A stretch of DNA of 64,000 bases, from positions 124,001 through 188,000 of the forward strand of contig NZ_JAMTCO010000013.1 in assembly GCF_024171925.1 (NCBI RefSeq), in the 5' to 3' direction. Position numbers and translations under genes: made by a program. This DNA comes from Actinokineospora diospyrosa (GTDB lineage: Bacteria > Actinomycetota > Actinomycetes > Mycobacteriales > Pseudonocardiaceae). Positions 15,827-24,611 of the stretch are shown one piece after another. A model generated the notes under the pieces. That model searched no databases. It had not been told where the DNA came from and saw only the letters and a program-made list of their open reading frames with translations. How positions within the stretch are numbered: position 1 is the stretch's first letter; every line of letters begins with the position of its first letter.

Positions 15827-18800
15827 GTGGTCGGTCGGTGGTTCCAGGAGAGCCCGTCCGAGTACGCGTGGGAACGTGAAGGGCTGGACCACTTACGGCG
15901 GCTCTTACCCGATGCGGGCCCCTACGCCGCCTGGGCCACCTTCAGCTTCACCGCCGTGTCGGGCCGGATCAACGAGTGCGACCTGTTCGTCGCGGCCCCG
16001 GGCGGGCTGTACCTGGTCGAGCTCAAAGCGCACCTCGGTCACGTCACCAACAGGGGCGCCACCTGGGTGTTCCGCAAAGACGGCGGCGGGAAGCGGGCGC
16101 TGCGCAACCCCCTGCACCAAGTCGACCGCAAGGCCAAAGAACTCAAGATCCTCCTCGACCGCGCGGCCAGGGACCTGCGCGTGACCACGCCGGTCCCGCG
16201 CATCGAGCCCGCTGTCTTCCTCTCCGCCGCCGGGCTGCGTTCCGAGCTGGACGAGGTCCAGCGCACCAACGTGTACGGGCGCGACGACGATTCCACTGGT
16301 CTGCCGTGGATCTGGCGGGACCTGCTGTCGCTGCCCGGCTCCCTGTCCGAGGAGTTCGCCGCGCGCACGCTCCCGCGGTTGATGCGGCAGATCGGCGTCG
16401 AGGCGTCCACCGCGCACCTGCGGTTCGGTGACGACTGGGTGCTCGACCCCCGGCCGTTGGACACCGGTCCCGGGTGGGAGGACCGGCTCGCGCGGCGCGG
16501 CACACCGGTGCGGGAGGTGGGCAGGCTCCGGGTGTACTTCGCGGCGGCCCACGCGGGCGCGCAGGCCCGGCAGGACGTCGAGCGCGCGGCGCGGCGCGAG
16601 TACCAGGTGCTGCGGGGGGTCGTGCACCGGGGGATCGCGCAGGCCGCGCAGTTCGGGGAGCACCGGGGCGGGCACGCGATCCTGTTCCGCCACCACGAGG
16701 CGGACCTGCGGTTGGACACGTGGCTCGACCTGCACCCGGCCGCCGGGCAGGCGCGGCGGCTCGACCTGGTTCGCCAACTGGCCGAGGCGCTGAGGTACGC
16801 GCACAGCCACTCGCTGCACCACCGGGCGCTGGCCGCCCGGTCGGTGCACGTGTCCGACGAGGCGGTGCCGGTCCTGCGGGTGATCGATTGGCAGACCGCG
16901 GCGCGCTCGGCCGAGGTGAGCGGGTTGACCTCGTTGACCCCGACGGTGCTCGACGGCAAGCCGTGGGCGGACGGGGTGCGGCCCTACCTGGCGCCGGAAT
17001 TCGACCTGCCGGACGCCGATCCGGTCGCGCTGGACGTGTTCGGTCTCGGCGCCCTCGCGCACCTGCTGCTCACCGGCGAGCCCCCGGCCCCGGACCGGGA
17101 CGGCCTGCTGGCCAGGCTGATGGCCGACGGCGGGCTGCGGGTGCCCGGCGCCGTGCCCGCCCTCGAGGACCTGGTCCACCACGCCACCCGGGCCGACGTG
17201 GTCGATCGGCTCGACTCCGTCCCGGCGTTCCTGGAGCGGCTCGACGCCGTGACGCGGACCGCCGCCTCCACCATGGCCGCCGACCCGCTCACCGCCGCCC
17301 CTGGCCAGGTGGTCGACCGGGACTGGGTCGTCGAGCGGGTTCTGGGCACCGGGTCGACCGCACAGGCGCTGCTGGTCGGCCACGGCACCGACCGGCGGGT
17401 GTTCAAGATCGCGCTGGACGAGGAGCGCGCCCAGCGGCTGCGCGCCGAGGCGGCGATCCTGCGCGTGGTCGGCGGCGGCATGGTGGTCCGCCTGCTCGAC
17501 GGCCCGCGGGTGCTGGGCGGGCGCACCACCCTGGACCTGGAGTTCGCGGGCGAGACCGCGCTCAGCGCGCGGCTGCGCACCGAGGGCAGGCTCGACCGCC
17601 GCGAGTTGGAGCGCTACGGCGGTGACGTGCTGCGCGCGCTGGACCAGTTGGCCGCCAAGGGCGTCCGGCACCGGGACGTGAAACCGGACAACTTCGGCAT
17701 GTTCCGCCGCGCCGACGGCGCCTCCCAGCTCCTGCTGTTCGACTTCTCCCTGGCCGACGCCCCCGACCTGGACACCACCGCGGGCACCCGCCTGTACGCC
17801 GACCCGTTCCTCGGTACCGCTGCCCGCCCCCACTACGACGACCACGCCGAGTGGTACGCCGCCGCGGTCACCCTGCACGAGATGGCGTCCGGCGCGCGCC
17901 CGGTCTGGGGTGACGGCCTCACCGACCCCCGGATGACCGCGGACCAGGTCCCGACCATCGCCGTGGACCTGTTCGAACCCGCCCTCCGCGACGGCCTCAC
18001 CGCCTTCTTCGGCCGCGCGCTGCACCGCGAGGCGGCGCACAGGTTCGCCGACCTGCGGGACTTGACCAGGGCGTGGCAGCGGGTGTTCACGGCACCGGAG
18101 TCCGCGGAGCCGGTGGTGGTCGCACCACCGGTCGAGGTCACCCCCACCACCGCGCTCGCGGCGTCCGGTCTGTCACCCCGGGCTGTCGTCGTGACCCGCG
18201 AACTCGGCCTGGCGACGGCGGCCGACCTGGCCACCGCACCACTGCACGTGCTCACCCGCCGCGCGGCGATCGGCACCCGTGTCCGCCGCGAACTCAAGCA
18301 CGCTCACCGCGCCTGGGCGGATCCCGAACCACGTCCGGTGATCGTCGCGCCACCGCGGGCGCGGCGGCGGATCCGGATCAGACGGCGTACTGCCCGGGTG
18401 GGCGTCACCTCCGTGGTCATGGCGGTGGCGTTGGTCCTCGCGCTGACCGCCGACCAGGGCCAGCACGGCACCGCGGCACCACCGCCGGGTGCTCCGCGGA
18501 CCACGACGCCCACGGGGACGTCGACGACTTCGCGACCGGCACCAGCGGCACCAGCGGCCCCGGGTGCCATTGATCTGACCACGAGGCTGACGGTGGCCGC
18601 GAGCCTGCCCAAGGGATTCCGGTTCGGCTACACCGCGGTCACCGCCACCAACACGACGGCCACCGTCCGGGAGGTGACCCCCTCGGGTACGGACGGCTTC
18701 GCTCAAATCGCGGTGTACGCGCCAGGCGTTCTCAACGCGACCCCGTACCTGAGCGGCGAGGCGGTCACGGTGTCGGGCAAGCCCGGGTACTACCTGCTCG

Positions 18801-19399
18801 ACGCGCCGAATGTGGTCCAAGTCGGCGGGATCACGTCCCACCTGCCCGTGGTCGCGGTGCGATACGCGGACAACGCCTGGTTCACCGTCCGGGCCGACAC
18901 GGATGGTCCCGACGTGAGGGCCAAGCTGACCTCGATCGCCAACGCCGTGCAACCGGGTTCAGCGTCGCCCCAGCGCTTCCCGATCCAGTTCGGTGCCCTG
19001 CCCGCCGGGTTGCGCCCGTGCCTGGCGGTGGACGGGCTCGACGATCCCCGGGTGTCCGCCTACCCCTGGGACGCGAGCCTCGGTCTGTGCGATGACCGGC
19101 CCGGTCCAGGCACCCAGTGGCCGAACGGCCGGTTCGAGGACCCCGGCGTGGCCATCATGGTGATGATGGGCGAAGACCTCACCTTGTACGGCCCCACCGG
19201 CAGTCAGACCACTTCGTTCACCCCGACAGAGGCCCGCGCCAACTACGGCGACTTCGCTGTCCGCTTCGAAGTCGCCGCGAACCACGCCGACCGCTACGGG
19301 GAGAAGGAACTGCGCGGCATCGTCCAAGGGATCACCCACCACAGCTTCGCGGCCAAATCCACCTGGTTCTCCGGAATGGACGTCTTCGCGACCCTGTGA
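15827..19399 (+). CDS. PglW-like NERD nuclease / pseudokinase / kinase, membrane-anchored
   Basis: 1190 residues. Residues 15-130 are a NERD domain with nuclease-type residues Asp52 (ECDLFV) and Glu65-x-Lys67 (VELKA). Residues 240-480 are a degenerate kinase lobe (HHRALAARSV for HRDLKxxN, DWQ for DFG). Residues 500-750 are a probably active kinase (GTGSTAQALLV loop, FKIAL, H615RDVKPDN622, DFS at 639). A helix-hairpin-like segment (SGLSPRAVVVTRELGLATAA) follows, then one transmembrane helix (about 859-877), a Thr/Pro/Ala-rich linker and an exterior domain of about 240 residues. The N-terminal three quarters has the order of PglW, the kinase of Pgl/BREX phage defence, but no pglX/Y/Z is in the window, and I do not know PglW to carry this exterior tail. 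GTG 15827 follows GGGGAG. Confidence 0.8.
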   Translation: MVGRWFQESPSEYAWEREGLDHLRRLLPDAGPYAAWATFSFTAVSGRINECDLFVAAPGGLYLVELKAHLGHVTNRGATWVFRKDGGGKRALRNPLHQVDRKAKELKILLDRAARDLRVTTPVPRIEPAVFLSAAGLRSELDEVQRTNVYGRDDDSTGLPWIWRDLLSLPGSLSEEFAARTLPRLMRQIGVEASTAHLRFGDDWVLDPRPLDTGPGWEDRLARRGTPVREVGRLRVYFAAAHAGAQARQDVERAARREYQVLRGVVHRGIAQAAQFGEHRGGHAILFRHHEADLRLDTWLDLHPAAGQARRLDLVRQLAEALRYAHSHSLHHRALAARSVHVSDEAVPVLRVIDWQTAARSAEVSGLTSLTPTVLDGKPWADGVRPYLAPEFDLPDADPVALDVFGLGALAHLLLTGEPPAPDRDGLLARLMADGGLRVPGAVPALEDLVHHATRADVVDRLDSVPAFLERLDAVTRTAASTMAADPLTAAPGQVVDRDWVVERVLGTGSTAQALLVGHGTDRRVFKIALDEERAQRLRAEAAILRVVGGGMVVRLLDGPRVLGGRTTLDLEFAGETALSARLRTEGRLDRRELERYGGDVLRALDQLAAKGVRHRDVKPDNFGMFRRADGASQLLLFDFSLADAPDLDTTAGTRLYADPFLGTAARPHYDDHAEWYAAAVTLHEMASGARPVWGDGLTDPRMTADQVPTIAVDLFEPALRDGLTAFFGRALHREAAHRFADLRDLTRAWQRVFTAPESAEPVVVAPPVEVTPTTALAASGLSPRAVVVTRELGLATAADLATAPLHVLTRRAAIGTRVRRELKHAHRAWADPEPRPVIVAPPRARRRIRIRRRTARVGVTSVVMAVALVLALTADQGQHGTAAPPPGAPRTTTPTGTSTTSRPAPAAPAAPGAIDLTTRLTVAASLPKGFRFGYTAVTATNTTATVREVTPSGTDGFAQIAVYAPGVLNATPYLSGEAVTVSGKPGYYLLDAPNVVQVGGITSHLPVVAVRYADNAWFTVRADTDGPDVRAKLTSIANAVQPGSASPQRFPIQFGALPAGLRPCLAVDGLDDPRVSAYPWDASLGLCDDRPGPGTQWPNGRFEDPGVAIMVMMGEDLTLYGPTGSQTTSFTPTEARANYGDFAVRFEVAANHADRYGEKELRGIVQGITHHSFAAKSTWFSGMDVFATL

Positions 19400-19588
19400 T
19401 CGAGCGGGCACGACGCCACGGCAACTCGACCATGCCCGCACCAGCCACCGACACCCCGTCGGCATCTCTCCTTCACCACCACGTCGGTGCGCAACCGGGA
19501 GTGGGGCGGACAGGTGACCGTGGTGAGGTTGCGCGTGCCTTCGTGAGTGAGTCCCCAGTCGCATGAGATGGGCAGGCGGTGCGCGTCG

Positions 19589-20461
19589 CTACTGCTCGAC
19601 GGTGTCGGGTTCGCACAACATCGTCACCGCGTTCGACAGGGATCTCGGCTGGTCCCACCCGCCGACCGCGCTCCGCCAGCCGGGTCCCGCGACGATCAGC
19701 CGCGTACCCAGGGCGGCGACCGCCGAGGCGGCGACGTGGTGTTCGGGGTCCCGGCGGTGGGACCACAGCACGACGGCTTCGGGTGTGGTCGAGGTGACCG
19801 CTCGCACCAGTGCGGGCGTGGGCATGGCCGCTCCCAGGACTTGAGCGGACACGTCGTTCTCCGCCAACGCGGCCGCCAGGGCTTCGACGGGGAGGGCGTG
19901 CTGTTCCCCCGGGGCGCAGGCCAGCATGACGGAGGCTGGTCGCAGTGGTCGGTGGACCCGGTGCAGTGCCACCGTCATGGACCAGGACAGGGCGTGTTCG
20001 TCGTCCACGCAGTCCGGATCGCTGCGCTGGTCCCGTTCGACCGAGGTCAGTGCGGGCCTGCAGACCCGGTCCCACGTCCGCATGACCCCCCATCGGTGGA
20101 TCGTCTGGGTCAGCAGGTCCGCGCATGTAGCGGTGTCCAACCGTTTGGCGGCCACGACCACGGCGGTGTGCACATCTCCGAGCGCTACCGCTGCGTGGAG
20201 CAGGTTCGCGGCGGCCGAGGGGCGCATGCCTCTGTCGACGAGTTCGCGCATCCGGGTCAGCCGGACCAGGTCCTCGGGGTTGTAGCGTCGTTGCCCACCC
20301 TGCCGCGCCGAGTACGGTTCCAGGCCGTAGCGGCGGTGCCAGGAGCGGAGCGTGGACTCGGTGACTCCGAGACGACTGGCGACCTGGCCCGCTGTCCACG
20401 TTGGCTGCCGGTCCTTCCCCTGGGCGAAAAGGGAGTCCGGCTCCTCGTGTTCGATGTTCAT
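19589..20461 (-). CDS. MerR-family regulator with B12-binding-like C-terminal domain
   Basis: 290 residues. The N-terminal MerR winged helix has TAGQVASRLGVTESTLRSWH, RRYGL and GGQRRYNPEDL. The C-terminal half has the CarH/LitR-type layout: a helical bundle with DDEHALS (the EH pair) and a Rossmann-like domain starting CAPGEQHALP, whose histidine corresponds to the cobalamin ligand. The tryptophan expected ten residues before EH in light-sensing CarH is not present, so B12/light sensing is uncertain. Many actinomycete relatives work without cobalamin. ATG 20461 has no clear ribosome site. It stands alone; a terminator at 20613 insulates it from the peptide gene upstream. Confidence 0.85.
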   Translation of the reverse strand: MNIEHEEPDSLFAQGKDRQPTWTAGQVASRLGVTESTLRSWHRRYGLEPYSARQGGQRRYNPEDLVRLTRMRELVDRGMRPSAAANLLHAAVALGDVHTAVVVAAKRLDTATCADLLTQTIHRWGVMRTWDRVCRPALTSVERDQRSDPDCVDDEHALSWSMTVALHRVHRPLRPASVMLACAPGEQHALPVEALAAALAENDVSAQVLGAAMPTPALVRAVTSTTPEAVVLWSHRRDPEHHVAASAVAALGTRLIVAGPGWRSAVGGWDQPRSLSNAVTMLCEPDTVEQ

Positions 20462-20612
20462 AGAGGTGGGCGTCCCAGGGTGTGCGGGGTCCCTGGCGCG
20501 GAAAAGCTACGGATCATCTCTCCAGCTTCGACTCGACATGTGTGCGGCGGCAACCGACCCCCGAGCGGGATCGGATCGCGGTTGACGCCTGCCCGGTGGG
20601 CTTGGACGGCGC

Positions 20613-20650
20613 GGAGGCTCTGCGACGTTCGGCCACATCGCAGAGCCTCC
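20613..20650 (-). terminator. Perfect 13-bp terminator hairpin after the small peptide gene
   Basis: GGAGGCTCTGCGA (20613-20625) and its exact reverse complement (20638-20650) flank a 12-nt loop. It lies 13 nt downstream of the stop of the minus-strand peptide gene at 20664 and upstream of the MerR gene. Confidence 0.85.
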
Positions 20651-20663
20651 ACCGAGCCCTGGG

Positions 20664-20735
20664 TTAGGAACCGACAACCGCCCCCAGGACCTGCTGGAGA
20701 AGAGTGATCACGATGCCAAGCAGTCCAGCATCCAT
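20664..20735 (-). CDS. 23-residue hydrophobic peptide gene
   Basis: ATG 20735 is preceded by GGGGAG at 4-nt spacing; the TAA stop is followed 13 nt later by a perfect 13-bp terminator. The peptide (starts MDAGLLGIVITLLQQ, ends VVGS) is almost wholly hydrophobic with one acidic residue and no basic ones. It would form a single membrane helix, in size and character like bacteriocin- or toxin-like membrane peptides. No homologue is recognised. Start signal plus dedicated terminator argue that it is expressed. Confidence 0.6.
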   Translation of the reverse strand: MDAGLLGIVITLLQQVLGAVVGS

Positions 20736-21207
20736 TGCGCTCCCCGAGCATTCCCGCTGTGAACTCCTGACACGGATTGTTCTAGTCCCCGCCAGCCGGG
20801 CCCGCTCGACAATACACACGTTCTGATGACACCCCGGCGTGTATTTTCGTCGAAACCGTTGCATTTCTGTTGCGCAGCGTGGCGGAAGTGGAGTGCCGAT
20901 AAGAGGTCGCCGGGAGTGTGGATGTCCGGCGGCGGGGACTTCTGCGCGACTTCCGGCTCGGCGCGCCAGACCGGCGTGGTGGCTGCCGCTTCCCCCACTG
21001 ATGTCCGATTCGGTCAGATAAATTGCGCTGGCGGAGAAGCGAAAGCGATGGCACCCGCAGGCCAACTTCCGTCCTGTTAGGACTCACCAGAGTCGGACTC
21101 CACCGCACACCGAACGCTGTGGCCGGTCCCTGGATATCCGCTCACCGCGGCGGGCTCATCGCCCTCGCCCGGGGAAACCGCGCGCCGGTCAATTCCCCGA
21201 TGTGGTG
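20736..21207. other. Upstream region without a supported gene
   Basis: Short frames only, none with a ribosome site and family resemblance. It is locally more AT-rich than the flanks and must hold the promoters for the peptide gene (minus) and the hybrid kinase (plus). Confidence 0.4.
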
Positions 21208-24027
21208 ATGGTGCGGCAACGGAATGAGGTCCAGACTCACCACATGGATGATTCCGGTCGTAGCTCGGCGCACCGCCGTCTCCCGCGGACGGGCACCGTC
21301 GCGACGGCTGCTCTGACCGCGGCCGGTGCCATCGCTCTGGTGGGATATGCGGTGGATTCCAGGGCACTCGCCGCACTGGATCCCGATGGGGTCGTCGTGG
21401 ACCCGATTACCGCGATCTCCCTGGTTCTCCTGGGGATCGCCCTGTGTTTGGTCGCGCCCACCGGTGGTGTGCCCGCCCGGCGGCGGACGGGACAGGCGAT
21501 CGCGGCGGTGGTGGCCGTCGCCTGCACCGTGGCCTTCGTGGCGGCCGTCGCCGGTCAACCCCCCACCGTCGACGCCTTGCTGTTCCCGGACCGGGTCCAG
21601 GCCTGGGCGGCGGGCACCGGCGCTCCCCCCGCGGTGGCGGCCGCGGCGCTCGCGCTGGCCGCCTGCGGTGTGATCGCCCTGGACGTCGACACCGCGCTCT
21701 CGACCGCCGCCGCCGTGGTGGCGGCGGTAGCCGTGGTCGCCGACGGGCACGCGATGTCGCTCCCGGCGGGAGTGGGTGTCGTCGCGGTCTGGGTAGCCGT
21801 CCTGGCGGCTCGGTCCGACCTGTCCGCGGTCGGCAACCCCGCTGGCCCGAACCGGGTGGCAGCGGACAGGTTCGGCTCGGCGGCTGCCGCGGTGGTGCTC
21901 CTGGCGGGCCCGCTGCTGGCGGCGGTCGGCGTGGTCGATGCCGCGGTCCCCGCTGCCGCCCTGCTGGTGGTGGTGCCGCTCGCGACACTCGCCCACGCGA
22001 ACGGGAGGTCGCGGCCCACCGCCGAGGCGGTCCCCTTCGAGGGCGAGCAGCGGTTCCACCGCCTGGTGCTCGGCGCGCCGGACGCGATGGTCATCGTCGA
22101 CGAGCGGGGCCTCATCACGTTGGTCAACCAGCAGACGGAACGGCTGTTCCGCTACCGGGCCGACGAGCTGGTCGGCAAACCCGTCGAGGTGCTGATCCCG
22201 GAGCAGTTCCGCCGGGACCACGTGCGCAACCGGCACGAGTACCTCACCTCGCCGTCGCACCGGGGAATGGGCGTGGGCCTGGAACTGGTCGGCCAGCGCA
22301 GCGACGGCAGCCAGTTCCCGGTCGAGATCAGCCTGGCCCCCCTGGCGACCGACCAGGGGGTGCTGGTCTCGGCGGCCATCCGCGACACCAGCGAGCGCCG
22401 TGAGGCCGAACAGGCGCTGGCGGCCGCGCGGGACGAAGCGCTGGCGGCGGTGCGGGTGAAGTCGCAGTTCGTCGCGATGGTCAGCCACGAGATCCGCACC
22501 CCGATGAACGGCGTCATCGGGTTGACCGACCTGCTGCTGGACACCCCGCTGGACGCCTCGCAGCAGCGCTACGCCCAGTCGATCCGCGCCTCGGGCCGAG
22601 CGCTGCTGACGATCATCAACGACATCCTGGACTTCTCCAAGGCGGAGGCGGGCAAGGTCGAGCTGGTGGAGACCGAGTTCGCCATGGACCAGGTGCTCGG
22701 CGAGGTCGTGCACGCCGCGGTGGAGGCCGCGCGCGACAAGGACATCGAGGTGGTCGGCCACTACCCGCCGGAGCTGCCCATCAGGCTGCGCGGCGACGCG
22801 GGCAGGCTGCGGCAGGTGCTGCTCAACCTGCTGGGCAACGCGGTCAAGTTCACCGAGCGGGGATCGGTGGTGCTGCGCGCGGAACTGCAGGGGGTCGACG
22901 AGGACGGCAGGGTCCGCATCTGCTTCGCCGTCGAGGACACCGGGATCGGCATCGCCGTGGCGGAGCTGCCGTCGCTGTGCGAGCCGTTCTCCCAGGTGGA
23001 AACCGCCGCGAACCGCCGCTTCGGCGGGACGGGACTCGGCCTGGCCATCACCCGGGAGCTCGTCGGGCTCATGGGGGGCGAACTGGAGGTGGCCAGCGAA
23101 CCGGGCCGCGGCAGCCGGTTCAGCTTCACGATGCCGTTCGACCGCGCGCCCGAGGCGGACGCGCCCGCGTCCCAGCACTTGGCGGGACGCCGGTTGCTGC
23201 TGCTCGACGACAACCCCACGACCCGCGACCTGATCACCCGGCACAGCTGGGCCTGGGGCATGGTCCTGACCTCGGAGACGGACCTGACCAGCATGCTCGA
23301 CCGGCTCCGCGCCGCCGAACCGCGCGAGCCGTTCGACGTGGTCGTGATCAACCAGCACGTGGCGAACCGCCGCGGGCTCGACCTGGTCGCCGAGATCGCG
23401 GCCGACGCCGACCTGGCGCACATCGGCACCGTGCTGCTGACCTCCGGGTCCTACCAGGACGACCAGCGGGCCATCGAGGCGGGTGCCAGCGCGGTGCTGC
23501 CCAAACCGATCAACCCCTCCCAGCTCTACAACTGCCTGGTCGGGCTGCTCGACCCACCCGCGGGACCGGCCACCGGGGCCACGTCCTTCCCCGTCCAGCG
23601 CGGCAGTTCCGAGGTGAACGGGGAGATGATCCTGCTCGCCGAGGACAACGAGATCAACCAGATGGTCGCGGTCGGCATCCTGACCAAGCTCGGCTACCAG
23701 GTCGACGTCGCCGACAACGGCCTCGAAGTGCTCCGCCTGGTCGGGACCAAGCCCTACGCGGCGATCCTGATGGACTGCCAGATGCCGGAGATGGACGGTC
23801 TCACCGCCACGGTCGAACTGCGCCGCCGCGGCGAGGCGACCGGGGTACCCCCGATCATCGCCATGACCGCGGGCGCCTTGGCCGAGGACAAGCAGGCCTG
23901 CCTGGACGCGGGCATGGACGACTACGTGACCAAGCCCGTCGACCCGGTCGTCCTGCGCAACACCCTGGAGAAGTGGATCCAGCGCACGCGAAACCCCTTG
24001 GGCAGGCACGGGGTAGGCCAGTCCTAG
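21208..24027 (+). CDS. Hybrid sensor histidine kinase with two receiver domains
   Basis: About 939 residues. The N-terminus has several transmembrane helices (to about residue 270), then a PAS domain (FHRLVLGAPDAMVIVDERG to about 400). HisKA follows with His427 in MVSHEIRTPMNGVIG, HATPase (NLLGNAVKFT, DTGIGI, FGGTGLGLAI), receiver 1 (about 655-775) and receiver 2 (about 808-925). Receiver 2 is complete: AEDNEIN, phospho-acceptor Asp856 in ILMDCQMPEMDG, KPVD. Receiver 1 has Asn715 where the phospho-Asp belongs (VVINQHV), so it is probably regulatory, not phosphorylated. No Hpt or output regulator is adjacent. The start is ambiguous: GTG 21202/21205, ATG 21208 or ATG 21247; none has a strong ribosome site. 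Confidence 0.92.
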   Translation: MVRQRNEVQTHHMDDSGRSSAHRRLPRTGTVATAALTAAGAIALVGYAVDSRALAALDPDGVVVDPITAISLVLLGIALCLVAPTGGVPARRRTGQAIAAVVAVACTVAFVAAVAGQPPTVDALLFPDRVQAWAAGTGAPPAVAAAALALAACGVIALDVDTALSTAAAVVAAVAVVADGHAMSLPAGVGVVAVWVAVLAARSDLSAVGNPAGPNRVAADRFGSAAAAVVLLAGPLLAAVGVVDAAVPAAALLVVVPLATLAHANGRSRPTAEAVPFEGEQRFHRLVLGAPDAMVIVDERGLITLVNQQTERLFRYRADELVGKPVEVLIPEQFRRDHVRNRHEYLTSPSHRGMGVGLELVGQRSDGSQFPVEISLAPLATDQGVLVSAAIRDTSERREAEQALAAARDEALAAVRVKSQFVAMVSHEIRTPMNGVIGLTDLLLDTPLDASQQRYAQSIRASGRALLTIINDILDFSKAEAGKVELVETEFAMDQVLGEVVHAAVEAARDKDIEVVGHYPPELPIRLRGDAGRLRQVLLNLLGNAVKFTERGSVVLRAELQGVDEDGRVRICFAVEDTGIGIAVAELPSLCEPFSQVETAANRRFGGTGLGLAITRELVGLMGGELEVASEPGRGSRFSFTMPFDRAPEADAPASQHLAGRRLLLLDDNPTTRDLITRHSWAWGMVLTSETDLTSMLDRLRAAEPREPFDVVVINQHVANRRGLDLVAEIAADADLAHIGTVLLTSGSYQDDQRAIEAGASAVLPKPINPSQLYNCLVGLLDPPAGPATGATSFPVQRGSSEVNGEMILLAEDNEINQMVAVGILTKLGYQVDVADNGLEVLRLVGTKPYAAILMDCQMPEMDGLTATVELRRRGEATGVPPIIAMTAGALAEDKQACLDAGMDDYVTKPVDPVVLRNTLEKWIQRTRNPLGRHGVGQS

Positions 24028-24059
24028 GCGTCGCGGTTCCGGCCGCGCGCAACGCGACC

Positions 24060-24096
24060 GGTCAGGCTCACCCCCGCCGCGTGCGCGGGCCTGACC
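24060..24096 (+). terminator. Possible terminator of the hybrid kinase gene
   Basis: GGTCAGGC (24060-24067) pairs with GCCTGACC (24089-24096) around a GC-rich 21-nt loop, 33 nt after the stop codon. No T-run. Confidence 0.4.
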
Positions 24097-24611
24097 GCAC
24101 CGCAGGAGGCCTCGCCGTTCGGGTGTCTTGCCCGCGCAGCCGTGTCCCGGCGGAGTGGGGTAGGTGTTCAACCCTGCGCCAGCCGCCACACGGCAAGGTA
24201 AAAGCCACTGGAGGCCGCCAATCGCTGCGCCTCATCGACGCGCGCGTGCCGCACTGACGGGGACACCTCAGGTGTGGTCCGGCGTGGGTGTCGTGATGTC
24301 GAGGGCAATCAGCCCGTGAGCGGGACGCGCCAGGTGCGCGAAGGGGGACGGCCAGTGGATCCGTTCCCCTTACCCACCCCGGCTGGTGGGCCATCCGGAC
24401 CAGTGGCAGCAAGAGCACGCCCCACATCCACCGCGGTCGCCCTCGTAGCCCTGCCGTTGCCAGACCGCGAGGTGGGCGAGTAGTGCCAGCACTACCACCG
24501 GTCCGGGTCCTAGCGGGATCGCCCGCACCCACGACGCCCAACTAGCGTCCTCCCTGCCGACGCGACGCCACGTCGCGTCCTGTGTGGACATCACAGCGCT
24601 GGAGGAACTCG
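24097..24611. other. Intergenic region before the amidase gene
   Basis: No frame here is convincing. A 157-codon minus-strand frame (24068-24541) is rich in Arg/Pro/Gly as expected of an antisense shadow. A CTAGCGTCC element at 24542-24550, like the -10 elements at 10543 and 13426, may be the amidase promoter with a leader of about 57 nt. Confidence 0.4.

Noticed and set aside
15905-18040. 711-codon minus frame antisense to the PglW-like gene
   Set aside because: Composition of an antisense shadow; no family resemblance.
21142-24189. Very long open frame on the minus strand across the hybrid kinase
   Set aside because: Arg/Gly/His/Gln-rich shadow of a high-GC gene; the plus-strand kinase has a full set of motifs.
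24068-24541. 157-codon minus frame between kinase and amidase
   Set aside because: No ribosome site, low-complexity composition, overlaps the probable amidase promoter.
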